A stretch of 64,000 nt of DNA from Lolium rigidum (Eukaryota; Streptophyta; Magnoliopsida; Poales; Poaceae), in the NCBI RefSeq assembly GCF_022539505.1, contig NW_025899960.1:248001-312000 (forward strand), written 5' to 3'. The first letter of the stretch is position 1, and each line of letters begins with the position of its first letter. The translations under genes and the position numbers were made by a program. The notes beneath the pieces were generated by a model. It made no database searches. It was given only the letters and a program-made list of their open reading frames with translations, and was not told where the DNA came from. Below, piece by piece: positions 22,801 to 30,512 of the stretch.

Positions 22801-23570
22801 GAAGATGGCTGACTCCTGATCTCATCATTCAGGAGGATGGGTTGCTTCAGTTGATGAATCAAGTTAACTTGACTCAGGAAAGTGACACTCCCAGATGGAA
22901 ATGGTCAAAAAACGGCAGCTTCACTGTGAAATCAGTATACAGACAGATATGTGGGAGTGGTAGGGACAGATCCTTTAAACATCTGTGGAAGAGCAAAATT
23001 CCTCTCAAAATCAAAATTTGGCTCTGGTTAATTTGGCATAATGCAATAGCTACCAAGGACAATCTCCTTAAACGAAATTGGTCAGGGAACTCCAACTGCC
23101 AGTTCTGCAATGAACCAGAGTCCATTTCTCATCTTTTCTTTGGCTGCTCTGCAGCCAAATTTGTCTGGACTGCAGTGGCTACTACTGTCAAATCTCCCAC
23201 TCGACCTGGGAGTTTCTCCCAATTCTTTTGGTGGTTCCCCCAATTTGCTCCTGTTAGCCGCAATACCCAGATAGCTGGTTTGGCAGCTATCTGCTGGGCC
23301 ATCTGGAAAACTAGAAATAAAGCCTGTTTTGAGCAAAAAATGATTAGCTCTCCTTTTGATCTAATCAGCTACGCCGCTGTTTTCATGAATTATTGGGCAG
23401 GTTTGCATGGAGAACAGGATGCATTAGATCTTCGTGCGGGTGCTGATGGGCTCTTACGCCTGGCTGAGGTAGCAGGAGTTAGATCCTCTGGAAACGATGG
23501 CCGAGGTGATCGTCTGCGTTTGGAGGACAATAGAACTGGAGAAGATGCAAACGATGATGCTGTTGCTTGA
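19857..23570 (+). CDS. LINE ORF2: endonuclease and reverse transcriptase
   Basis: A 1,237-aa protein. Residues about 1-230 form an apurinic-type endonuclease with LQET, the GGDFNIM active-site motif and SDHNPL. Residues about 440-760 form the reverse transcriptase, with FRPICLL, TAFIKGRYISDG, KIDFEKAYDKVNW, GVRQGDPFAPFLF and the catalytic YADD at 21921-21932. A C-terminal zf-RVT domain follows at about 1010-1110 (FTVKSVYRQI, CQFCNEPESISHLFFGC). The endonuclease nicks target DNA and the reverse transcriptase primes on the nick. All visible catalytic motifs are present and the frame has no stop, so activity is plausible but unproven. Confidence 0.92.
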   Translation: MIGASMNCRGVGKKGMSAFLANLIKEQQLDFIGLQETIKKDYSSAFLRRIDPGGDFDWKWISSVGRSGGILGGFRLSRFTICDTSVGRFHIKVTLLDLKLNVKWCFIIIYGAAQASDKEEFLVELGNICSNQTLPILVGGDFNIMRFSNEKNKPMPHNKWSDIFNSIINTCALREIHMTGGQYTWSNNHCDPTLEKLDRFLMSSSWEELFPLVTVHKLVRDVSDHNPLILDTLDIMVKKRDFRFEKRWLKEDNFLDRVKRCWEQPVHAKDSLDRLLKKLKNVKKTLKGWGANLRGTDIKKKKDISNELKELEELEETGPLSPAQRIRRSTLQQDLLSVLDNEESFWRQRSRENWLLHGDSNSAFFHRAANGCKRKRTIFSLKDRDTIIQGDAALLEHATAFYKDLFGPVTDPGIRLSDDVWTESEKLNTLDCAEMDRQFTLEEIKDVIDHMEKNKAAGPDGFPIEFYQHCWEIVKFDILHVFNDLFDHKIGLDRVNYGVITLIPKTADSDVIQKFRPICLLQVFFKIVTKTLTVRVSPVMDKLLLPCQTAFIKGRYISDGVMLLQEILREEKTRKKQGVVLKIDFEKAYDKVNWGFLFDCCRQKGFSDNWMQWIKKSVAGGTLSVKVNDKVGPYFTSYKGVRQGDPFAPFLFNMAANSLAKMIHLAQDNGLITGLADNMVQNGVAILQYADDTILLLQDDVQQAINLKLLLYIFESMSGLKINFDKSEALMILDDSIKQNFFAELFKCQMGSWPIKYLGTPVCARRASVSDMRFLEEKTKKKMCGWIGNSMSIGGRLIKIDACLASTAVYQMSLRLLHKTNIEQIDKPIRSFFWAGSADKRKYHFVKWRWICKPKQKGGLGVKDLTKFNISLMCKWWWKLEHDTGPWQDFMRLKYLRGKGIYFAKRRPGDSPLWSDMLKVRELYLYGRRMNVGNGLLTSFWGDSWCSTRPLKDMFPVLFDICNEQNITVAGAADMGWRFSYRRWLTPDLIIQEDGLLQLMNQVNLTQESDTPRWKWSKNGSFTVKSVYRQICGSGRDRSFKHLWKSKIPLKIKIWLWLIWHNAIATKDNLLKRNWSGNSNCQFCNEPESISHLFFGCSAAKFVWTAVATTVKSPTRPGSFSQFFWWFPQFAPVSRNTQIAGLAAICWAIWKTRNKACFEQKMISSPFDLISYAAVFMNYWAGLHGEQDALDLRAGADGLLRLAEVAGVRSSGNDGRGDRLRLEDNRTGEDANDDAVA

Positions 23571-23730
23571 TTGCCCCCTGGGAGTTATGCTTGTAGTTGG
23601 TCCCTTTTGGCTGAAGTTGTTAGCCTGTTAAAACTTTATGTTGGTGCTGTAATCCCCCTTAAAACGCTAGCATTAGGCGGCGATCCTCCGCTTTTGTTTC
23701 TGTTGTTTCGTGAACTCTGATGTATTTTCG

Positions 23731-26405
23731 TTATCTCCTTTGATAATGAAAATTCGATCCCTGTTGGATCGTTTGGAAAAAAAAAAATTCACCTTGCACC
23801 ACATAGAACAAATTAGCACCGGAGTCCATATCTTTGCCAGCATAATCCAAACACATGTTCTCACCCACACAATGTTCGCGCCGTGGGAGCGGCATAATGA
23901 TCGGCTTGCTGAGGTAAAGAGAGCAGTCTACAACAAGCAGTTCAAAAGCAGCAAGCCCTCCATTTCTGCAGGTGTAGATAAAGCCATCGACAAATACACA
24001 TCTACCATTTATTAGGAGGTCCTTTATACAGACAGGTGGTGGCGGGTTTTCTTTGAAAGCAGCCAAAGGCACGACAACAAGCCATCGTTTGGCAGCCAGG
24101 TCAAACAGAAGACATGAGCATGTGACAGCATCACAAACCATGAACGATTCACCGTTCACTACCACATATCCAGAGATAACAACCCTCCTGCCGACGACAT
24201 CCGACTCATCTGCCATGTAACGCAACCATGAGGTGGTGGATCCATAATTGAACTGTGTCTGATGGTAAACTTGCAGAGTCTCAGTAAGAGCAATGGTCTC
24301 TTGGCCAACTCTGATAACCATAACGAAAGGACCAGCACTAGGACGCCTTACAGGTCGCTCGGAAGTCTGCCTATCCTTGTTCAGACTAAACTCACGCATG
24401 CCGGCTCCTGTGGACGAGACCGCGTGTATTTTTGAGCCACTCTGGAAAAAGTGCCAATCACAACCACCCACATCTGCAACATAACACGGTTCAAGGGGCT
24501 TGACATCATCATCCATGGCGCCCGTCTGGTAGATGAGTGATCGTGAGCCAGCTCGGCAAATGATAATCAGATCTTTCTTGATAGTTGTTGTAGCCAGCTT
24601 CACAGGTACAGCATGACTTGAAGAACATACTTGTTGTCTTGAAGCAGGATCAACCGGCAGACTGCGACTCAGTCCCGAGGGAGGAATTGAGCGCCTATCC
24701 ATCATGTATCTGCATGCACGAAGAGAAACTTGTTTAGATGTATAAGCTAGGTTAAACATGAAGCTTAATTTAGATCAAGCAAGACCTGCAACAACTAAGC
24801 ATCTTGGATGGATGCTCGACGTGCTGGGAACTGGTTAGACCCTCTTCCTCTTCTCCACGTTGCTGCAGCACCAGAGAGCCCTGGTCTTCATACTCCCTAA
24901 TTAATCAATTGATAATTAGTTGACAGTAAAAAAAAACATTTTAGCAATCTGGCAGGTGACCACAAAAATGCTTATTGTAGATTGATTGCTTGAGACAAAA
25001 AAAACTCTAACTAGTCAACGAGGTGACCAGCACGAATCCGTGTATGATCAATCAAATTAACAGAAACTGGCTAGCTAGCATGGTATGCTTACTGTAGGAA
25101 GCAGAAATGCTGGTGTGCTGCCGGATTGGGCACCATGTCTAGCTGACGGAAAGTGGAATGCAGCGCCTTGATTCCTCCCTGAGCCAGGTCCTGGTCCTGG
25201 GTGTCATGGAGGTAGAAGGTGGTGACGATGGCGTGCAGGTTTTTGCAGGGGCATTGTTCGACCCACGCCATACTGATCCAGACAGCGCACATGAGGTGGC
25301 TGGAAAGGCGGGTGAGTAAGCCGTACCCTTGCTCGGGTTTGAAAGGGCAGAGAAACTCGATCTGGACGGGCAGATCCAGCTTGAGCTGCTGCGTCCCCCC
25401 CTGATCATCCTTTTGGTAGGTGAGCTTGTAGGCATAGATGATGTTGTTGCAGAGAAAGTAGACGGCTTTGTGGTGTTGGACATATATGGCGCGACCAAGG
25501 ATAGGGAGGTAGCGTTGCGACCTTTAATTGTCGGTGTCGGTGAGCACCCGAGTCCAGCTGCCTGAGTCAGTGTCGAAGGTTAAGAAGAGGCCGTATTGTA
25601 GGAAGGAGACGAGGATGAGTTTGGCGTCGGGGATCACGGCGTAGCCCTGGAGCAACCTGTCAGTCCACGGGGGCAAGGGGTGGTGTAAGGGTGGGCTGGT
25701 GAAGGGGCTCCCGACAAGCTCCCACCGCGTCCCGCCACCGGACACGGGGACAAGGCGTCGCATGACCAAGCTGAGCGCCGTGTTGATGCCATGACATTGC
25801 GGGGTGGCGGACAGAGCCCAGGTCTGGCCGTCGGCGGAGATGGGTATGCAATGGTCAGCGGTGGTCCCATCAATCTCCGGCAGAGGCATCTCCTGCGGCT
25901 GCGGCTGCATAGTTAGCTGCAGGGCCTGGGGTTGCTGCTCAAGTGTGTGATGCAGGACGCAGAGCGAGCAGCCGTCGGAAGCCAGGGGGGCGACGCCAGC
26001 TTTGAAGGTGTACCCCGGCGGCTTGGCGAGGGCGATGTCGTGGAAGACATCAAGCGCGTCGTTGCTCCGGCCGAGGATACGGCCGGATCGCGCGACGCGG
26101 AGGCGGAACACCCGTAGGGTGGAGGAGGCGCCGTCGGCAACGCCGGCTAGCAGCGACCAGGCGGGGAGGTGGTGGTCGGCGGCGTCGGCGTCGGGGAGGC
26201 TGTCGTAGTCAACCCCTGGGGCGACGCGGCGGCGAGCGCACGAGGGAAAAAAGGTCCAGCGGCACATGCAATCGCACAAACGGCACCTACGCCACTCGTC
26301 CTCCCCCTCCGAGTCCGAGTCCGAGTCCGACTCCTCCTCCTCCTCCTCCGACAGCATCGGCTCCGCCACCTCCGACAGCATCGGCTCTGCCTCCGCCGCC
26401 AGCAT
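23731..26405 (-). pseudogene. Unit-1 copy of the duplicated gene, broken
   Basis: This is the paralogue of the gene at 33761-36260. Inferred exons are 26405-25093, 24896-24786 and 24709-23788, with GT-AG introns of 196 and 76 bp. Exon 1 starts at ATG 26405 and encodes an acidic N-terminus (runs of Ser-Asp and Glu), then a Cys-rich patch RRCRLCDCMCRW. A nonsense codon (TAA at 25524-25526) stops translation after 293 residues; the same frame then continues without interruption to the exon end. At the 3' end the full-length LINE replaces the stop codon, so the last exon reads through the LINE tail for 18 residues beginning FFFF before a stop at 23731. I do not recognise the family. The 76-bp intron 2 is absent from the other copy. 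Confidence 0.82.
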
Positions 26406-26645
26406 CGACCTAGGGTTTCACTTCACTCGGGATTCAAATCCAATCCAACTTGGGGACGAGAGCGCGAGCCTGGGATTCGGGCCTAGCCTTTTATTACTTA
26501 GTACTCCGTAGTAGAAAAATAAGAAGCGGACACGGTTTGGTTTTCTCCTCTGTTTGGTAGGGAGCCAACTGGGCCGTGGCCCATCGCGTAAGGCTACTCT
26601 GGCCAGAACAACCGCTTCCAAACATTGTTTCGTCGACGGTGCGTT
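26406..26645. other. Upstream region of the unit-1 gene copy
   Basis: On the minus strand a TATA-like TAATAAAAGG lies at about 26486-26498, roughly 85-95 bp before the ATG. This segment (about 26411-26525) has no counterpart in unit 2, so the two copies have different proximal promoters. Confidence 0.4.
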
Positions 26646-27329
26646 TTATTTTTGAGGCAATAGCACAGGTAGTAAAACAACTTGCATTGCAGGTGCAACA
26701 TCATACTCCCTCTGTCCGCCGGCGGTGAGTGTCGGAGTGGTCATTTTGCAAAAACAAAAAAATATACTGTAGAACTCCCGACAAACCTCGATTACTTCAA
26801 CTACATCGCTCACTTCCCCTCTTCCTCTTCCTCGCTCACCGCCACCCGACGTCGTCTCCCTGTTTCCTCGCTCGGCCGCTGTGAGGAGACGTCCCGCCTC
26901 CTTCGTGGCCTCCCGCTGGCGCGAGATCTCAACGACGTGGTCGAAGTTGGCGGCGTTGAAGAACTCCCGCTCCTCCTCCATCAGCCTCCGGAAGCGCTGC
27001 GCGTTGAAGCAAGCCAGGATCGCCGCCTGCTCCGGGTCACCGGGGACCTGCTGCTGCTGGCCCCACTACGCCGCCTCAGCTTCTACGTCTTCTATGTACG
27101 CCTCGTCCCACTCGTCGAACCGAGAGTCGCCAAAGTCGTCGGTGTTGAAGTGGATCTCGGCGTCGGGTTGTGGCTGCGGTGGTGGTTGCGGCGCTAATGG
27201 CAACGTGCGGCCATTACGACCAAGCATCGAATACGTCGTATGCAGCCGTCGCGGCATTGTTCTGCAGAGGAATGCAACGGTGGTGACACGTGGCACTAGG
27301 CCAACATGCCACCATAGTAGTTTTAGCAA
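26646..27329 (-). pseudogene. Small unrecognised ORF remnant, unit 1
   Basis: Two open pieces, 27329-27066 and 26981-26646, appear to be one former reading frame. The first includes MLGRNGRTLPLAPQPPPQ, a Pro-Gln stretch and FDEWDEAYIEDVEAEAA before a stop. The second begins MEEEREFFNAANFDHVVEIS and ends in low-complexity sequence. A matching degenerate copy occurs at 36441-37055 in unit 2. Function is unknown and both copies contain stops, so I call it a remnant. Confidence 0.45.
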
Positions 27330-27475
27330 TTACACTGGGAGGTGGTTTATTTTGTTAATTCACTCAGGCAGGTGGTCTGATTTGCCAAAAATCGTCCGGT
27401 TAAGCTATAGATCTCACCACCATCTGTGGGCCACCCATCTTGCCAGAATCTAAAGGCCATATCGTGGTATATACC

Positions 27476-28130
27476 TTTTTTTTGAAAAGGTAATATATTA
27501 AGCACGCAAGCCGCCTCATTAAAAACCTTCCAGTCCCCTTCGGTACCCTGGTAAGGAAAAGAGTGCGTCTGAAACTTGCTGCTGCACAGTTAAAATATGG
27601 TTACATCACTGAGAAGCTTATCAAGGAGGAAGCTAGGGGGATCATCGTCCCAATTACAAGAGATCTTATTACTATAACTATAACTAGCTAACTCATGAGC
27701 CACTTGATTTGCTTCCCGAGGGCAGAATTTGAAGCTTACATCTCCAATATTTGAGGCTGTATCAATACAATCTGCAAAGATCGCCGCTGATTCATTCCAC
27801 CATCTGTCCTCTCCAGTACAAGCTTCAATAGTTTCCAGCGAGTCTGATTCCGCAATAATCCTGTTGCAACCCAATTTCTCTGCCAGAGTTAGACCATATT
27901 TCATTGCATGGGCCTCGGCCATCGCCACTGAGGAGACACGTGATAGGAAGGAACAGCTAGCCAGAACGAGCCTGCCATCATAATCTCGGATCACAGCCCC
28001 CACCGCGCCAGCACGGTCCTCTACATGAAATGACGCGTCGACATTGAGTTTAAGAAATCTAGGCTCCGGCCTAGTCCATCTTTCAGACCTCGGGTCGCCT
28101 TTTAATTTGCTCTTGCTTGCATTTGCTGTG
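27476..28130 (-). mobile_element. 5'-truncated LINE with RNase H domain
   Basis: On the minus strand this ends in an A-tail at 27476-27484, and unit 1 lacks it between GTATATACC and AGTTAG. The ORF 28144-27590 covers an RNase H-like domain: LNVDASF with the first acidic residue, AEAHAMKYGL, AESDSLETIE and a final REANQVAHELA. This is the C-terminal domain found after zf-RVT in one group of plant LINEs. Everything upstream is lost. A clear target-site duplication is not visible. Confidence 0.82.
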
Positions 28131-28393
28131 ATAGTTAAGATCAATGAAAATAATATTTTTGTAACACTACTCTATTGTGTACTTAAACGTGCATTTCACA
28201 TTACTAAAAGAGTTAAGTGTGTTCACGTACCCGCATGCTGAGAGGCCTCTTCCGCCCCTTTGTTTTGGACTGTGAGATCTCAGTTTGTGTCGATCTGAGT
28301 CGTACGTTGAATTGGTCACTTTTGCTACATTGCCCCACGGTTCAATGTCTTGGGTAAACTGCAGGCCGGTAAAAAATCTTCCCAGCCGCCCCC

Positions 28394-28600
28394 AAGGGCT
28401 CCCACAGCGAGGAGCGCCGCCGAACGCGGGATGGCCAGGGGGTCTGAACGCCGGCGCGACGCCGAGGGCTCCCGCGGAGAGAAATGCCGCCGCACGCGCC
28501 AGCCATGGTGCCTCAACGCCAGTGCCATGCCGAGGGCTCCCGCGGCGAGAAGCGCCGCCGCGCGCGCTGGCCAGGGACTCCTCGCGCAGCGCTATGCCGC
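28394..28600. repeat. 68-70-bp GC-rich repeat, three copies
   Basis: GGGCTCCC followed by GCG-rich sequence starts near 28394, 28464 and 28532. Each unit ends GCCATGCC or similar. The overlapping ORFs on both strands are a by-product of the composition. Confidence 0.7.
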
Positions 28601-29081
28601 CAGAATGCGGCTTGGTCTGCAGCGCCCTGCACCCATCTTTTTTTCTCCTTCGGGTCGAACTCCCTGCTCCATGAGGATTGTGAACGACCAACAGCTTCTG
28701 TACCTCCCTGACGATGATGCGACATCCAGCCGGCGCGTTCGCCAGCTATTGTGGACGTGATGGTTGACCCCTGCTGTGGATTGGAAGGACCTCACGGCTT
28801 GTGCTCCATAAGGTCAAGCCAACGAAGAAGAAATCCGGACCATGGTGAGCATCAAGGATGTTCGTTTCACGCCATCTAATTGTTTGCATTCTGTTAGATC
28901 GATGATTAATAAAATGAAGGAACAAAATCTGTAGGTGGTGAATGCACCGCTTCTATCATCTCGCATACCGCCTTGAATTATCCATGGACTCACTATTGGT
29001 TAGCTGCGCTCATCTAGCCGGAATCAGAGGTACACAGGCAGAAGAAGAAAACGGAGCAGGAGGGAGGCTCGGCGTCTCTTA

Positions 29082-30512
29082 TTTTTTTTTGAAACGAGGC
29101 AAAAGCTTTGCCTTTCATTGATATAGGAGAAAAGAGTTGGCCCGTTTATGAGGAAAACAGGCCGAAAAACCGTTACAACACGACACCACACGCCAGCCCC
29201 GAGGCTGCGCTCCACACGGGTCGACGACCAGCCAGGTCGACACCACACCTCAACGCAACAGGCGGAGGCGAAAGACCGGAGCCACCGCTCCAACTACCAC
29301 GCCGGCCCCGAGGCCGCGCCCCGCCTGGCCGAAGACGAACCCGCCTCCGCCGAAACCACCAAAACACTCCACAAGTCCCATTGTCCGGTGGACATCCAAA
29401 GCGAGGCCCCAAGAGGCAAAACGACGCAAGAGCGCCGTCCACGCCCGATCCCGCAAGGGATCTAGGGTTTCCCCCCGGAGAGCCCGAGCGAAGAACAAGA
29501 AACACCCGCTTCGACGACGCCTTCAAGAAGTAAGTGGCGCCCACAAGCGTCACCGTCGTCGGTCCTGGCCGGCCGCCAGGACAGAGCTTTCGCCCAGCAA
29601 AGAGTTCCAAGACCTCGCGCCCGCCAACAAGGACCGGCACAAACCACCACCTGCAGCCGCTGAGCAACCTCCTAGCCCACCTGTAGCCTCCGACGCGCAG
29701 AGGGCAGCACAGCCCGAAGCCAACAGAGTACCGCCGAAGATCACCGTGGGCGCCGCCGGAACGCCACATAGAGGGGACGCCGACCAACACCGACACGGGG
29801 CTCGAGGACGAACACCGAAAACCGCAGACTTGAACTCCCCGCACCACCCGAAGCCGCCACCGCACTGCCACCCCGGCGCCAGACCATGGCCAACACCGCG
29901 CCACCCCAGCGCCATGAAGGAGACACCACCAACGCCAACAGCGGCCACGGCCCACATGGCCCGACAGGCCCAGATCGGGGCCCGCCCATCGCCGCAGCCT
30001 CCCGAAGCAGCACCGTCGCCATGACCCCCGGCTGGCACCTCCGCCGTGGCCACCCACAGGCTCCTCCGCCGCGGCCTCCACCGCGGCCTCCATCACTGCG
30101 GCCTCCCGCTGCAGGCCGTCGCCGCGGCCATCCGATTGAAGCACCACCGCCGCGTCCACCCGAAGCAGCTCCGCCGCCGTGGCCGCCCGAAGCAGCGCCG
30201 CCGCGGCCTCCCGAAGCAGCCCCGCCGGGCCGACACCGGCCGCCGCGAGCCAGCCCGTAACCTCCGCTGCCGCCCGCAGCGCCCCCGCGCCGGGGAAACG
30301 CGAGGGGAAAAGATGAGGCGGAGAAACAACCGCCCCGCCGCCACCATCCTTGAGGCGCGCACGGCTTCGCCGGCGTCCCCTCCGGCGGCGGCGAAGCGGG
30401 GGAGGGAGAGGGAGGTCCTTGTGGCGGCGCTAGGGTTTCTCCCCCGAGCCGCCAGAGGAGCGACGCGAGGGAACCTTAGTATATCAACGCTATCACCATA
30501 TGCCCACTGCTT
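29082..30512 (-). mobile_element. GC-rich non-autonomous retroposon, 1.4 kb
   Basis: A 1,431-bp insertion flanked by the 16-bp duplication GGCTCGGCGTCTCTTA at 29066-29081 and 30513-30528. On the minus strand it starts with a very GC-rich segment and ends in ATCAATGAAAGGCAAAGC and an A-tail at 29082-29090. It has the same design as the 730-bp retroposon in unit 1 but a different sequence. A 328-aa open frame (30159-29173) is Gly/Arg/Ala-rich and shows no domain, so I do not call it as a gene. Confidence 0.85.

Larger units (their letters stand above)
16921..23786 (+). mobile_element. Full-length LINE (L1-type) with intact ORFs
   Basis: The element runs from just after GAGAGAGCT (16912-16920) to an 11-A tail at 23777-23787. 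The empty site in unit 2 (33752-33775) reads GAGAGAGCTATTCACC, so the borders are fixed to within a base. Both ORF1 and ORF2 are uninterrupted. The 5' leader before the first ORF1 ATG is 93 bp, and the 3' UTR is about 210 bp. No target-site duplication longer than 1 bp is found, which is unusual for a LINE. It lies in the stop codon of the unit-1 gene, in opposite orientation. Confidence 0.9.
13845..27392. repeat. Tandem segmental duplication, unit 1
   Basis: Unit 1 starts at CGTCCGGTTAAG (13845) and unit 2 starts with the same motif at 27393. The order of homologous blocks is the same in both: spacer, the gene on the minus strand, and a small degenerate ORF. Removing insertions 14649-15378, 15475-16627 and 16921-23786 leaves about 4.8 kb. 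The non-coding host parts of this unit (13845-14633, 15394-15459, 16643-16920) have no gene of their own and match 27393-27475, 28140-28200 and 32780-33760. Confidence 0.88.

Noticed and set aside
24729..24759. Start of a separate gene at 24759 (MFNLAYTSK...)
   Set aside because: These codons fall inside the 76-bp intron 2 of the unit-1 gene; comparison with unit 2 shows that the frame continues from exon 2.
29173..30159. 328-aa Gly/Arg/Ala-rich open frame on the minus strand
   Set aside because: It lies wholly inside a retroposon with a 16-bp TSD, the region is open in several frames because of its GC content, and no domain is recognisable.
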